Positions 36,590 through 49,196 of a stretch of DNA of 64,000 nt are shown one piece after another (the first letter of the stretch is position 1; the number at the start of each line of letters is the position of its first letter). The notes under the pieces are model-generated. The model worked only from the letters and a program-made list of their open reading frames with translations, made no database searches and had not been told where the DNA came from. The stretch covers positions 123,725 to 187,724 of the forward strand of contig NZ_AYYW01000032.1 in NCBI RefSeq assembly GCF_001434535.1. The letters run 5' to 3'. Made by a program: the position numbers and the translations under genes. The DNA comes from Ligilactobacillus animalis KCTC 3501 = DSM 20602 (lineage in GTDB: Bacteria > Bacillota > Bacilli > Lactobacillales > Lactobacillaceae).

Positions 36590-36972
36590 AGCGTGTAAGA
36601 CAATGCGGTCAGCACCGTATGAATAACAGAGGCCTTATTATGATGCGGATCTTGTATCATAGTAAGGCCTCTATTGTTTACTAAACGCTGCATTTATCGA
36701 ATACGTTTCAGCTACGCATCAATATCTCTTACGGCTGTCCTTTCTAATTTCAAGACTTCTGTATATGATCCCCCTATCTCTGTTTCTGGATCCTTACTCT
36801 TACCATAATTGCTTCTTATTATTTATATGTAAACTGTGGTGAACATTTCGCCTCGAGTTCTTCTTTATTTACTCAATAATACTGCTTTTATTTCTTACGG
36901 AAAATAAATATATACTCCAAATAAAAAATTTTCTCCCCCGCTCAATTCATCGGACGGAGCGCCTTTTTTAGT
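36590..36972. other. Gap with a terminator and a decayed coding remnant
   Basis: A 17-bp stem (AGAGGCCTTATTATGAT with its inverse, 36628-36672) ends the peptidase gene. On the minus strand between about 36710 and 36830 a short frame with RSNYGKSKDPETEIGGSY and EVLKLERTAVRDIDA lacks a start and is preceded by in-frame stops, which looks like the tail of a lost gene. Nothing else is supported. Confidence 0.4.
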
Positions 36973-37073
36973 GCAAAAAAATTACCCTCTGACAAATATA
37001 TGTCAGAAGGTAAAACTGGTTCGCAAGTGATCAGCTTGCATTATAGAGCTAGGATGAATCCACGCTCTCCACA
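36973..37073 (-). ncRNA. Predicted antisense RNA antitoxin of a type I toxin-antitoxin locus
   Basis: A minus-strand promoter (37079-37107) should start an RNA near 37072. Its 5' end reads GTGGAGAGCGTGGATTCATC. The first part is the exact complement of GCTCTCCACA at the toxin start codon (37172-37181), and with G-U pairs and one bulge the match continues over TGAATGC, which adjoins the toxin's ribosome-binding site. An internal hairpin GCAAG-CTGATCA-CTTGC and a terminator CCTTCTGACA/TGTCAGAGG followed by T residues (about 36975-37011) end it after some 100 nt. Expression is not shown; the call rests on promoter, terminator and complementarity. Confidence 0.65.
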
Positions 37074-37078
37074 CCACT

Positions 37079-37107
37079 ATCATATAAAATTTATTTCAAC
37101 CTGTCAA
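37079..37107 (-). promoter_or_regulatory. Strong minus-strand promoter of the antisense RNA
   Basis: TTGACA (37107-37102), 17-bp spacer, TATGAT (37084-37079). Confidence 0.8.
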
Positions 37108-37169
37108 TATACTAAAGAAGTACGTGAAGTCTGATCAACTTCAATTAGTACAAGAGAGAGGTGAATGCT

Positions 37170-37259
37170 ATGCTCTCCACAATCCTAAGCTTGATCTTGG
37201 CTATCCTAGTCAATCTGGTATCAAGCATTATCTATGACTGGTTGAAAGACCACCGATAG
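37170..37259 (+). CDS. Fst-like type I toxin peptide, 29 residues
   Basis: A short hydrophobic peptide: MLSTILSLILAILVNLVSS, then IIYDWLKDHR. One membrane helix and a charged C-terminal tail with Trp-Leu are the pattern of Fst/Ldr-type toxins, although the central Pro of many Fst peptides is missing. ATG 37170 is 8 nt after GAGAGG; an in-frame GTG at 37161 overlaps that site. A strong terminator follows. Toxins of this class insert into the membrane and upset nucleoid or envelope when overproduced (family knowledge). The neighbouring antisense RNA supports the call. Confidence 0.7.
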   Translation: MLSTILSLILAILVNLVSSIIYDWLKDHR

Positions 37260-37268
37260 ATAAGCGTG

Positions 37269-37302
37269 CCCCCAGTTGCTTGTCGGCTGGGGGATTTTTT
37301 AT
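37269..37302 (+). terminator. Terminator of the toxin transcript
   Basis: CCCCCAG-TTGCTTGTCGG-CTGGGGG followed by ATTTTTTATAA. Confidence 0.85.
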
Positions 37303-37358
37303 AAAAAAGTAGCACCCTGTAAAAATAAATACATCACTAGGCCGTCCTAAAGCGAAAA

Positions 37359-37404
37359 AAATAACCGTAATTCTACGCTTACCATGCTAGAATTACGGTT
37401 ATTT
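37359..37404. terminator. Terminator of the ArsC/Spx-family gene
   Basis: A 17-bp perfect stem AAATAACCGTAATTCTA / TAGAATTACGGTTATTT just after the stop codon. Confidence 0.85.
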
Positions 37405-37406
37405 GA

Positions 37407-37760
37407 TCAAAGCCAAGTTTCTTGATAAACTTCAGGCTTAAAGCCACAAGTTACGGTCTTTTCATCGACCATCAGCGGACGTTTGATGAGTTTGCCATTT
37501 TCCGACATCATCGTTGCCGCTTCTTCTTTTGTCATTGTGGGAACTTTTTCTTTTAAGTTCAACTTGCGATAGTCTTGACCACTAGTATTGAAGAAATAAC
37601 GCAATGGTCGGTCACTTTTGGCAAAGATCGCTAAGAGCTCCTCTTTAGTCGGAGGATCGGCAACTAGATCTTGCTTGTCAAATTGAACTTGATTTTCCAA
37701 GAGCCATTTTTCGGCTTTTTTACAGGTACTACAACGTGCATAACAATAAAATTTTTTCAT
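37407..37760 (-). CDS. ArsC/Spx-family thioredoxin-fold protein
   Basis: A 117-residue protein with a redox motif CSTCKKAEKWL near residue 10 (CxxC), KVPTMTKEEA and KRPLMVDEKTVTCGF, the pattern of YffB/ArsC/Spx-like proteins. It lacks the features needed to call it Spx itself (the RNA polymerase-binding Gly before an RxP-type end cannot be judged). Arsenate reduction is only one possible role. It lies 11 bp downstream of rodA. Confidence 0.85.
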   Translation of the reverse strand: MKKFYCYARCSTCKKAEKWLLENQVQFDKQDLVADPPTKEELLAIFAKSDRPLRYFFNTSGQDYRKLNLKEKVPTMTKEEAATMMSENGKLIKRPLMVDEKTVTCGFKPEVYQETWL

Positions 37761-37771
37761 TTACACTCACC

Positions 37772-38974
37772 CTATCTAAAATCTGTCCCATTACTAAACA
37801 TATAACTCTTATTGTGATAACGCATCGACATCACAAATCCGACCCCAATCATGTTCCCGATCAGAGCTGATCCCCCTTGACTGACAAATGGCAATGGAAT
37901 ACCTGTCAAAGGCAAGAGCCCGATGTTCATCCCGATATTTTCAAAGACGTGGAACAAGATCATCATGATGACCCCAGTCGAAATATAAGCATAAAACTCA
38001 TTTTTCGTATCAAAAGTCACCTGGATCATTTGAAAGATCAACAATAAGTAGATAAAGATCAATAAACAACAACCGATAAAGCCAAAGTTTTCTCCAATGA
38101 CCGAAAAGATCATATCTGATTGGCGCACCGGCACATAAACATTGGAAACATTGAAGCCTTTACCTAATAGTTGTCCTGAGCCGATCGCTTTCATACTCTG
38201 CCAGAGCTGATAACTACTACCACTAGTACTTCCAGAAGGATCGAGCCAGGAATCGATCCGTTTGAACTGGTAAGCCTGAAAACCGATCTTTTCAAGTAAA
38301 GTCCTATCGTAAACAACTAAAAAGATCGCTAAACTACCTAAAACAGTCACGGCTCCCGCGACCGGCGCAATGATTTTCCAGGTGATACCTGAAACTAAGA
38401 TCATCCCCCCTAAGATCGCAAAGAACACGAGCATCGTCCCAAAGTCATTTTGCAACTTCAAGAGGACTGCCACTGGGATCGTCCACGCAAAGAGTTTACC
38501 TAACAATAACCAATCCGAACGCGTCGTGTGTTCCGGATATTCACTGTTATGTTGCGAAATGACTCGCCCCATCATCAAAATAAAGGCAGGTTTCATCACT
38601 TCGGAAGGCTGAAATGATAACGAGCCGATCGCAAACCAACTCTTGGCCCCGTTTAGGATCGCCATTCGCCGACTATAGAAGAATAGCACTAAGATCAATA
38701 AGAAGATCCCTAGTCCATAAGCCAACGGGGCGATCTTCCACAACTGTTCAGCATCAAACTGCATGATAAAGATCACAGCCCCGATCCCTAAGATGTACCA
38801 CATTGCCTGAGTGATCATCGTTCTAGTCACACTAGCAGTACTTGTATCATGGGTCAAGGCAACATAAAGCGAGATCATCCCGATCACGGCTAACACAAGG
38901 ACCGAAAAGATAATGCCCCAGTCGATACGAGCATCATCGTCTTCATCACGGTGTAAGAACTGTTGTCGCGCCAT
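37772..38974 (-). CDS. rodA: Rod-shape peptidoglycan polymerase RodA (SEDS family)
   Basis: A 400-residue membrane protein with about ten transmembrane segments. It carries the SEDS marks SLSFQPSEVMKPAFILMMG, LWQSMKAIGSGQLLGKGF and LPFVSQGGSALIGNM. It polymerises glycan strands of the side wall with a class B PBP. It lies in a minus-strand cell-shape cluster with mreB, yidD and murA. Confidence 0.95.
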   Translation of the reverse strand: MARQQFLHRDEDDDARIDWGIIFSVLVLAVIGMISLYVALTHDTSTASVTRTMITQAMWYILGIGAVIFIMQFDAEQLWKIAPLAYGLGIFLLILVLFFYSRRMAILNGAKSWFAIGSLSFQPSEVMKPAFILMMGRVISQHNSEYPEHTTRSDWLLLGKLFAWTIPVAVLLKLQNDFGTMLVFFAILGGMILVSGITWKIIAPVAGAVTVLGSLAIFLVVYDRTLLEKIGFQAYQFKRIDSWLDPSGSTSGSSYQLWQSMKAIGSGQLLGKGFNVSNVYVPVRQSDMIFSVIGENFGFIGCCLLIFIYLLLIFQMIQVTFDTKNEFYAYISTGVIMMILFHVFENIGMNIGLLPLTGIPLPFVSQGGSALIGNMIGVGFVMSMRYHNKSYMFSNGTDFR

Positions 38975-39020
38975 TAAAAGTCACTCCTTTTATTTGATTC
39001 CTACTAATTATATACAATTT

Positions 39021-39046
39021 GCCGACTGAAGAAAGGCTCAGTCGGC
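39021..39046. terminator. Hairpin between the DUF2969 gene and rodA
   Basis: GCCGACTGA and TCAGTCGGC with an 8-base loop; a T run exists only on the plus-strand side, so termination of the minus-strand transcript is uncertain. Confidence 0.5.
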
Positions 39047-39066
39047 AAACTTATTTTTTTATTAAC

Positions 39067-39288
39067 TTATCCGCGGTGTAAGTGGTAATCACGCAAGAGA
39101 TAGTCAACAGCTTCATTTCTTGAGTTGAGCTTTAATTTTTCGCCATTGGATAAAACGGCAATATAGCGCATTCCGTCTTGTTTGACACTACCGATCACTT
39201 CATCTTGGATCGTCAATTCTAAGACTAAATTACCATTCACCATCTTTTCATTTTCAATGATCTGAATATTACGTTCTTTTTTCGACAA
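39067..39288 (-). CDS. DUF2969 family small protein
   Basis: A 73-residue cytoplasmic protein with IIENEKMVNGNLVLELTI, GSVKQDGMRYIAVLSNGE and a C-terminal YLLRDYHLHRG. It matches DUF2969 in length and pattern and in its habitual place between yidD and rodA in lactobacilli. Function unknown; context suggests the cell envelope. Confidence 0.8.
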   Translation of the reverse strand: MSKKERNIQIIENEKMVNGNLVLELTIQDEVIGSVKQDGMRYIAVLSNGEKLKLNSRNEAVDYLLRDYHLHRG

Positions 39289-39309
39289 GGTATATCCCCC
39301 TATGTTAAT

Positions 39310-39567
39310 TCACTTTTTCGGATTTTTATTTCTACGTAACCTAAAGTGATCCGGAACTGGATCATAGCCACCTCTAACGAAAGGATTACACCGTAAAATA
39401 CGAGCACATCCCATCAGCAAGCCCAATAAAGCGCCGTGTTTCTCGATCGCCTGGATCATATAAGTTGAGCAGGTCGGATAATAACGACAACTCGGTGGCA
39501 ATAAGGGGGAGATCCCCTTTTGGTAAAACTTAACCGGTAAGATAAGTAACTTGCTAAAAATCTTCAT
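39310..39567 (-). CDS. yidD: Membrane protein insertion efficiency factor YidD
   Basis: An 85-residue protein with the hallmark cysteines: [20 protein letters not shown], then [11 protein letters not shown] and GGYDPVP. It has an N-terminal amphipathic helix and helps YidC-dependent insertion of membrane proteins. Its first base overlaps the last base of mreB. Confidence 0.95.
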   Translation of the reverse strand: MKIFSKLLILPVKFYQKGISPLLPPSCRYYPTCSTYMIQAIEKHGALLGLLMGCARILRCNPFVRGGYDPVPDHFRLRRNKNPKK

Positions 39568-40559
39568 TATTTACTCTTTTTTAGTTTTTCGATCTGTTCG
39601 AGCAATTGACCTGAACCGACTGCCACATCATCAAGTGGTGTGTCTGCGATCATCACTGGGATCGTCAATTCTTCTGCAAATAAAGTGTCGATCCCGTCAA
39701 GCAAGGCACCACCACCAGTGATCACGATCCCACGATCGATTACATCAGAAGCAAGTTCAGGTGGAATTTCACTCAACACTTCTTTAGCAGCTGCGATTAT
39801 AGCATCCATCGTGTCACGCATTGCCTCAACCGTTTCATCGGACGTGATGCGGATCGATTTTGGTAACCCGCTAACGACATCGCGGCCACGCACAGTCATT
39901 TCCTTGTTGCGGTGACCCTTGATGACACTGCCAATCTCGATCTTGATCTTTTCAGCTGTATGTTCACCGATCATCAGACCGTATTCTTGGCGAACGTAAT
40001 TAGCAATGTTTGCGTTCAACTTATCACCGGCACTGCGTAAAGAACGACTGATCACGATATCACCTAAGGAAAGGACTGCAATATCACTGGTCCCACCACC
40101 GATATCAATGATCATATTGCCATAAGGTTGGAAGATGTCGAGTCCTGCACCGACAGCCGCCACTTTAGGCTCTTCTTCCAAATAAACATCGCCCCCGCCA
40201 GACTTTTCAGCGGCTTGACGGATCGCTTTACGTTCAATGTCAGTCGTATTAGTTGGGCAGCAGATCAGAATGGCTGGCTTCGACATCACACCTTTAACAT
40301 TTAACTTCTTGATGAAATACGATAACATCTGTTCTGTCATGTCAAAGTCTGCAATGACCCCATCTTTTAATGGGCGGATCGCACGAATATTACTTGGCGT
40401 TCTGCCGACCATCTTGTAGGCTTCCGAACCCACTGCTAGGACCCGGCCAGTTTGCGTATCGACAGCTACAACGGAAGGCTCATTTAGCACAATGCCCTTA
40501 CCCTTGACATTGATCAATACATTTGCCGTACCTAGATCGATACCGATATCTTTAGCCAT
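39567..40559 (-). CDS. mreB: Rod shape-determining actin homologue MreB/Mbl
   Basis: A 330-residue actin-fold ATPase. It has [18 protein letters not shown] (phosphate 1), [18 protein letters not shown] (phosphate 2) and [17 protein letters not shown] (adenosine motif). It directs RodA-dependent side-wall synthesis. It is likely one of two MreB paralogues, since radC, usually next to another mreB, is at the left edge. Which paralogue (MreB or Mbl) cannot be settled here. Confidence 0.93.
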   Translation of the reverse strand: MAKDIGIDLGTANVLINVKGKGIVLNEPSVVAVDTQTGRVLAVGSEAYKMVGRTPSNIRAIRPLKDGVIADFDMTEQMLSYFIKKLNVKGVMSKPAILICCPTNTTDIERKAIRQAAEKSGGGDVYLEEEPKVAAVGAGLDIFQPYGNMIIDIGGGTSDIAVLSLGDIVISRSLRSAGDKLNANIANYVRQEYGLMIGEHTAEKIKIEIGSVIKGHRNKEMTVRGRDVVSGLPKSIRITSDETVEAMRDTMDAIIAAAKEVLSEIPPELASDVIDRGIVITGGGALLDGIDTLFAEELTIPVMIADTPLDDVAVGSGQLLEQIEKLKKSK

Positions 40560-40721
40560 AAAATTTTCTCCTTTTGTTCTTAATTACACATGTAAGTAGG
40601 ACTGAGAGTTGATCTCAGTTCAATTCATTTTAAAATACACACAGCCAATTATAGCATATTAATTGCACCTGAAAAACCGTGTTCCCCCAATCAAATTGGT
40701 TTAATTTTAAAATTTTTTATT

Positions 40722-40750
40722 AAAAAAGGCTGCTAAGATAACTTGCAGCC
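40722..40750 (-). terminator. Terminator of murA
   Basis: On the minus strand GGCTGC and GCAGCC form a stem, followed by TTTTTTAATAAA. Confidence 0.75.
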
Positions 40751-40760
40751 CTGAAAATTA

Positions 40761-42068
40761 TTATTTGATCTTTTTCTTAGAAATAACGTATTCTTCGTTT
40801 GTGATATCGTCGATCCGTTTGATTTCTGCACCTAAAGCAGCTAATTTTTGGTGGAAGTGGTAATAACCACGATCCAAATATTGTAAATGTGTGACTCGAG
40901 TGATCCCACGTGACAAAAGTCCAGCTAAAACTAAGGCAGCAGCAGCCCGCAGATCAGTTGCGGCTACTTCAGCACCTGAAAAATCAGTTGGCCCGTAAAT
41001 GATGACCGAATTACCTTCGATCTTAAAGTCAGCATTCATACGGCGCATCTCTTCTAGGTGCATGAAACGATTTTCAAAAACAGTTTCGGTCAAGATGCTC
41101 GTACCCTTAGCCGCTAACTGCAAGATCGAAAATTGTGGTTGCATATCCGTTGGGAAACCTGGATGTGGTAAAGTCTTGATCGTTGTTGGCTTCAATTGTT
41201 CTGGTCCAATGATACGCAAACCATTTTCTTCTTCTAAGACTTGAACGCCCATCTCTTCTAATTTAGAGATCAACGGCTTGTTATGTTCAGCTACGGCATC
41301 TTTGATCAAAACATTACCCTTAGTCAAAGCGGCTGCCACCATGAATGTCCCGGCTTCGATCCGGTCTTGGATGATCGCGTGTTCTGTGCCATGTAAAGTC
41401 TCGACCCCTGTGATCTTCAAGGCCTCAGTCCCAGCACCTTTGACTTTAGCCCCCATTTTATTCAAAATGTTAGCTAAGTCAACGATCTCTGGTTCACGCG
41501 CAACATTTTCGATGATCGTAGTCCCTTTGGCTAAAGTAGCTGCCATCATGATGTTTTGCGTTGCACCAACACTTGGGAAATCAAGGTAAATATTAGCACC
41601 CTTGAGTCCATTTGGTGCAAAAGCTTCAATGTAACCATCATGTCGGTTGATCTCAGCCCCTAAAGCTTCAAGCCCTTTCAAATGTAAGTCGATCGGACGT
41701 GAACCGATCGCACAGCCACCTGGCATCGCAACTTTAGCACGACCTAAACGCGCCAAAAGTGGTCCTAAAACAACGATCGATGCTCGCATCTTTGAGACAT
41801 ACTTAAATGGTGCTTCATAAGAAAGTTCATTAGTTGCGTCCAATGCAATCGTTTTATTTTCTTCGTCAAAACCAACCTTAACGTTTAAAAAGCGGATCAC
41901 ATTGTTCATCGTATAAACGTCAGATAAGATCGGAACATTTGTTAAAAAGGTGCGGCCTTCACTTGGTAAGATACCCGCAGCTAAAATCGGTAAGACCGCA
42001 TTTTTTGCTCCTTCGATCTCTACTGTTCCATTCAATCTATGCCCGCCACGCACAATAATCTTTTCCAA
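40761..42068 (-). CDS. murA: UDP-N-acetylglucosamine 1-carboxyvinyltransferase
   Basis: A 435-residue enoylpyruvyl transferase that starts peptidoglycan precursor synthesis. The fosfomycin-binding catalytic Cys is in [15 protein letters not shown] near residue 118. [10 protein letters not shown] gives the Lys22-type residue and [13 protein letters not shown] the C-terminal motif. The position beside ywzB and the atp operon points to the MurAA copy. Codon use is that of a well-expressed gene. Confidence 0.97.
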   Translation of the reverse strand: MEKIIVRGGHRLNGTVEIEGAKNAVLPILAAGILPSEGRTFLTNVPILSDVYTMNNVIRFLNVKVGFDEENKTIALDATNELSYEAPFKYVSKMRASIVVLGPLLARLGRAKVAMPGGCAIGSRPIDLHLKGLEALGAEINRHDGYIEAFAPNGLKGANIYLDFPSVGATQNIMMAATLAKGTTIIENVAREPEIVDLANILNKMGAKVKGAGTEALKITGVETLHGTEHAIIQDRIEAGTFMVAAALTKGNVLIKDAVAEHNKPLISKLEEMGVQVLEEENGLRIIGPEQLKPTTIKTLPHPGFPTDMQPQFSILQLAAKGTSILTETVFENRFMHLEEMRRMNADFKIEGNSVIIYGPTDFSGAEVAATDLRAAAALVLAGLLSRGITRVTHLQYLDRGYYHFHQKLAALGAEIKRIDDITNEEYVISKKKIK

Positions 42069-42099
42069 TTGTTACTCCTCCGAAAATTACTATATTTAT

Positions 42100-42330
42100 T
42101 TAAATCAGATATGATAGATGTACCACATTGTCCACAAAGCTCGTAAAAAACGAACTGCAAGCAAAACCAAGAGCTACCGCGACCATGACTAAGACAAGCC
42201 GGAAGCTATTTTGCCGTGCCGGTTCAATGTAGCGATCGAGTCTCAAAGACTGGAGCCCCACAAATGCCAAGGCGATAAAGACAAAATGACTGATGATCGT
42301 CAAAAGCGCCATTATTCCTATATATTGCAT
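42100..42330 (-). CDS. DUF1146 (YwzB) membrane protein
   Basis: A 76-residue protein with two transmembrane segments (about residues 4-24 and 45-66) and the linking LRLDRYIEPARQNSFRLV. ATG 42330 is about 8 nt after GAGGG; the frame upstream to 42357 covers that site. It is the conserved small gene between the atp operon and murA in Firmicutes. Function unknown. Confidence 0.85.
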   Translation of the reverse strand: MQYIGIMALLTIISHFVFIALAFVGLQSLRLDRYIEPARQNSFRLVLVMVAVALGFACSSFFTSFVDNVVHLSYLI

Positions 42331-42472
42331 CTTTTTTCCCTCTTCTCTTTTACTCAATCCGAAATAATCATAGCATAATTTTTCAGTTCAGTCACTCATT
42401 TACGGCGAATCTCTAAAAAAATATAGCTATATCTACACAAAAATCAGATAAAATGCTTACCCAGTTGTTAAA

Positions 42473-42505
42473 AAAAGATCCTTGCCAAAATGACAAGGAT
42501 CTTTT
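42473..42505. terminator. Terminator of the ATP synthase operon
   Basis: AAAAAGATCCTTG-CCAAAATGA-CAAGGATCTTTTT. Confidence 0.9.
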
Positions 42506-42508
42506 TGA

Positions 42509-42928
42509 TTATTTCTTCGAAACACTCAAACGGTTGATCGCCCGACGTAAAGAAACTTCAGCACGTTGTAATTCATTATCATCGTGGTTTTCTTTAGCTT
42601 TAGCGATCCGTGCCTCCGCACGCTTACGCGCCCGTTCAGCCCGTGAAGTGTCGATCTCTTCTTTTCTTTCAGCTGCTGATGCAACTACAGATAAAACATT
42701 GTTTGAAAATTCGATGAATCCACCGCTAACTGCGACTTCATCAAAGGTATCTTCACCTGTCTTGACTCTGATTTTATCAATTGCCAGTGATGCCAACAAA
42801 GGTAGGCGGTTCGGCATGATACCGACTTGCCCGACTGTTGTTGTACAGATCACTAAATCAGTTGTATTTTCATAAACTGATCCATCAGGCGTAACCACAT
42901 TGACAGTTAATACAGGTTTTTCATCCAT
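42509..42928 (-). CDS. atpC: ATP synthase epsilon subunit
   Basis: A 139-residue protein: an N-terminal beta-sandwich (VNVVTPDGSVYENTTDLV, GQVGIMPNRLPLLAS) and a C-terminal helical hairpin. It belongs to the F1 central stalk and regulates ATP hydrolysis. Last gene of the atp operon. Confidence 0.96.
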   Translation of the reverse strand: MDEKPVLTVNVVTPDGSVYENTTDLVICTTTVGQVGIMPNRLPLLASLAIDKIRVKTGEDTFDEVAVSGGFIEFSNNVLSVVASAAERKEEIDTSRAERARKRAEARIAKAKENHDDNELQRAEVSLRRAINRLSVSKK

Positions 42929-42942
42929 TGGACGCTACCCCC

Positions 42943-44349
<1,407 letters not shown>

Positions 44350-44372
44350 CTAGTTAATTCCTCCTAATCGTT

Positions 44373-45314
44373 CTAATCTAAGGCAGCTTGCGCACCTGTG
44401 ATTTCCGTAATTTCAGTTGTGATCGCACTTTGACGTGCACGGTTGTATTGAAGTTCTAACGCAGAAATAATATCTTTAGCGTTATCAGAAGCTGACTTCA
44501 TCGCAGTCGAACTTGATGCATGTTCAGAAGTCTTAGCATCTAAAATAGCTCCATAAACCAAACTTTCCGCATATTGAGGCAAGATAACTTCTAAGATCGC
44601 ATCACGTGAAGGCTCTGTTTCATATTCAATATGATACTTTTGATCTTCATCAAGTGCAGTCAAGTCATCATCACCCATATTTTCAGCTGTGATAGGTAAC
44701 ATCTTTTCAGCACGGAAAATAGAGGTCAAAGTGTTAACAAAGTGGTTGTAACAAACAAATAATTGATCGTACAGACCATTGCTATACATCGTCACGATAG
44801 CTTCAACGATCGGACGTACTTCTCTAAATGTCGGTACGTCTTTGACACCGCGAAATTCATACGTAACGTTGTAACCACGTTTACTGAAAAATTCAGCCCC
44901 GGTACCACCAACTGCGATGATCACAACATCATCTTTGGTGTGGCCGTTTTCTTTGATCAGATCAAGCGTTTGTTTGATAACGTTGCTGTTGTAGCTACCA
45001 ACCAAGCCACGATCTGAAGTCACAACGACGATCCCGGTCTTTTTCACAGGACGTTGTTTTAGCATACCTAAGGTGTTGAGTTTGCCCACTTGGTCTTTTC
45101 CACTTTCAACTGCTGAAGCAAAATCAAGTAGATGAGATTGTGCCAAATGGGTAATCACGCTACGAATCTTCGAAGCATAAACTTGATAACTTACAGAGTG
45201 CTTTTGGATCTGACTCAACTTAGCAGTCGAGACCATTTGCATCGCACTTGTGATCTGTCCAGTTTTCTTAGTCGAAACGATTCGACGCTTAACTTCTTGT
45301 AAAGAAGCTGGCAT
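44373..45314 (-). CDS. atpG: ATP synthase gamma subunit
   Basis: A 313-residue rotor shaft of F1. It has the N-terminal coiled-coil start [20 protein letters not shown], the central [17 protein letters not shown] and the C-terminal [20 protein letters not shown], which is the family signature. Between atpA and atpD in the usual order. Confidence 0.97.
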   Translation of the reverse strand: MPASLQEVKRRIVSTKKTGQITSAMQMVSTAKLSQIQKHSVSYQVYASKIRSVITHLAQSHLLDFASAVESGKDQVGKLNTLGMLKQRPVKKTGIVVVTSDRGLVGSYNSNVIKQTLDLIKENGHTKDDVVIIAVGGTGAEFFSKRGYNVTYEFRGVKDVPTFREVRPIVEAIVTMYSNGLYDQLFVCYNHFVNTLTSIFRAEKMLPITAENMGDDDLTALDEDQKYHIEYETEPSRDAILEVILPQYAESLVYGAILDAKTSEHASSSTAMKSASDNAKDIISALELQYNRARQSAITTEITEITGAQAALD

Positions 45315-45333
45315 TAGCTCTCACCACCCTTTC

Positions 45334-46860
<1,527 letters not shown>

Positions 46861-46867
46861 TTAAAAA

Positions 46868-47410
46868 TCATTTTAATAACAGACGTTTAATGTTTGCGAT
46901 TTTCGACTTGATGGAGCCATCAAACACATAGCTACTTGATTTCAAGACGACCCCGCCAATGATCTCGGGATCAACTACTGTTTCAAGTTCTACTTTTTTA
47001 GCTCCGACTACCTTAGCAAAGGAAGCTGCGATCTTATCTTTACGAGTTTGATCCAACTCGACCGCAGTTGTCACCGTTGCACGGACTGTCTTTTCGTCTT
47101 CATCAGTTAATCTGTTGAATTCATCAATAATATCTTCTAAATTGGCGATCCGTCTGTAATCGTATAACATCGCTAACAAGTTAGATGTCAATTCAGAAGT
47201 ACCACTTTGTAGATTTTTTAACATTTCAAGCTTAGCATCATGTTTGATTGCTGCACTTGTCATGAAATCAACAAATTGTGGTTCTGCTTGCAAGACTTGT
47301 TTGATCTGAGCTAATTCACTAGAAGTTTCTGTCAAAACATCTTGTTCCTTAGCTGTTTCAAACAAAGCTTTTCCATAACGTTTAGCTATTGTTTGCTTAT
47401 CTAATGCCAT
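46868..47410 (-). CDS. atpH: ATP synthase delta subunit
   Basis: A 180-residue peripheral-stalk subunit starting [20 protein letters not shown]; the C-terminal [20 protein letters not shown] is characteristic. The start at ATG 47410 overlaps the end of atpF by 14 bases; the frame upstream to 47467 is atpF in another phase. Confidence 0.96.
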   Translation of the reverse strand: MALDKQTIAKRYGKALFETAKEQDVLTETSSELAQIKQVLQAEPQFVDFMTSAAIKHDAKLEMLKNLQSGTSELTSNLLAMLYDYRRIANLEDIIDEFNRLTDEDEKTVRATVTTAVELDQTRKDKIAASFAKVVGAKKVELETVVDPEIIGGVVLKSSSYVFDGSIKSKIANIKRLLLK

Positions 47411-47924
47411 CTTGCTTCCCCAACCCTTCGATATAAGAGTCGACCAAGGCTTCTTGGTCCTTAGCACTCAATTCCTTTTGAATGATCTTTGAAGCAATTT
47501 CAACAGATAAAGCAGCTACATCGTTTTTAACATTGGAGAGCGCTTCTTGGCGTTCTTGTTCAATGTCTTTTTTAGCATTCTTTTTCAATGTGCTGACTTC
47601 TTCTTGTGCCGAATTTACGATGGTAGCTTTTTGCTGTTCACCGTTCTTCTTTGCACGATCAATGATTTTTGAAGCTTCAACATGAGAATCTTTAAGCGCT
47701 GATTCACGTTTAGCTGCGAGCTCTTCCGCTTTTTTACGGGCATTTTCTGCCGAATCAATGTCGTTTGCGATCTTATCGGCCCGTTTTTCCATCATTTCGG
47801 TCACAGGTCCCCAAGCAAAATGCTTAACGAGTGCGATCAAAATCAAGAAAGTACAGAGATAAAATAAGAAGTCGCCCCATTGTACACCACCTTCAGCAGT
47901 AGCCAATAGTAATGCTGAGTTCAT
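47397..47924 (-). CDS. atpF: ATP synthase subunit b
   Basis: A 175-residue protein with one N-terminal membrane helix (about residues 17-36), then a long charged coiled coil ([18 protein letters not shown]). It is the peripheral stalk of Fo. It overlaps atpH by 14 bases. Confidence 0.96.
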   Translation of the reverse strand: MNSALLLATAEGGVQWGDFLFYLCTFLILIALVKHFAWGPVTEMMEKRADKIANDIDSAENARKKAEELAAKRESALKDSHVEASKIIDRAKKNGEQQKATIVNSAQEEVSTLKKNAKKDIEQERQEALSNVKNDVAALSVEIASKIIQKELSAKDQEALVDSYIEGLGKQDGIR

Positions 47925-47982
47925 TCATTGACACCTCCTAATCTTTCAATAATGTGACAAAGTTATACTGATAGATCAGAGA

Positions 47983-48240
<258 letters not shown>

Positions 48241-48244
48241 TTAA

Positions 48245-48961
48245 TTATTCTTTTTCGACCTTTTGAGAAATATATACCATTGTCAATGTTACGAAAACGT
48301 AAGCTTGGATCGATCCAATAAAGATTGAAAATCCCTGCCAAATCATTTCGAGTGGAATCGCTGGTAAATACGTCCACGGTGTATGTGATTTAGCCAACTG
48401 TTCATAGATAACAGTCAACAACACTTCACCAGAATAGATGTTACCGTAAAGACGTAATGCCAGGGTCAAGAAATTCGTAAATTGTTCCAAAACATTAATT
48501 GGGAATAAGGCCGGCATTGGACTAAAGTACGAATTCTTGACATATCCCTTAAAGCCAAACTTCGCAACCCCCATGAGATGTGACAAGAGCAAGACTAGAA
48601 ATGCTAATGTCAAAGTCGTCGCGGGCGAAGCAGTTGGACTTTTAATGTAGTTTACACCATTAATTGGAAGCTGAATAGCCAATCCTATTTGGTTAGAAAC
48701 AAAGATAAACAAGAAGAGAGTAAAAATAAGGAGTCCATATTTTTTCCCCTGTTCATCAGGCATGGAGCTTTTGACGATCCCATTTGTAAAATCGATCATC
48801 CACTCGATCATATTCTGCTTACCCTTTGGCTTCATTTGCAATCTGCGTGAAAACCAAAAGACGAGCCCAAAGACGATCAATGCTGAAACCAGTCCTGAAA
48901 GGCAGTTACCTACATTAAAAGGAATACCAAAAAGCTTCAAAACTTGAGCTTCTTCATTCAC
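48245..48961 (-). CDS. atpB: ATP synthase subunit a
   Basis: A 238-residue Fo subunit with about five or six membrane helices. The essential Arg lies in FLTLALRLYGNIYSGEVLL near residue 173. I favour GTG 48961, 7 nt after AGAGGTG; a TTG one codon upstream is nearer than ideal. It is the first gene of the atp operon here. No atpI precedes it. Confidence 0.94.
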   Translation of the reverse strand: MNEEAQVLKLFGIPFNVGNCLSGLVSALIVFGLVFWFSRRLQMKPKGKQNMIEWMIDFTNGIVKSSMPDEQGKKYGLLIFTLFLFIFVSNQIGLAIQLPINGVNYIKSPTASPATTLTLAFLVLLLSHLMGVAKFGFKGYVKNSYFSPMPALFPINVLEQFTNFLTLALRLYGNIYSGEVLLTVIYEQLAKSHTPWTYLPAIPLEMIWQGFSIFIGSIQAYVFVTLTMVYISQKVEKE

Positions 48962-49196
48962 CAAGTTTCACCTCTTTTCAATTGTGATCAATACGGTTGA
49001 ACAAAATGGTCGAACCATAAGATTAAGATTCAAGCATAGATAAAAAACTATTTTTGAATACAAAAGCAATAATACCACCAAATCCCCCAAAATTCAAAAC
49101 GAAAATGAATTTATTTCAAAAGTTGGAGAAATGGAGCAACAACCGTATTTAAAGCGTTTGACTAATTTAGACTACGCGACACATTGCGTGACTTGT
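48962..49196 (-). promoter_or_regulatory. Upstream region of the atp operon
   Basis: 235 bases without a gene between upp and atpB; the operon promoter must lie here or in upp, but I could not pick a convincing -35/-10 pair. A weak inverted repeat near 49168-49199 could terminate upp. Confidence 0.4.
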
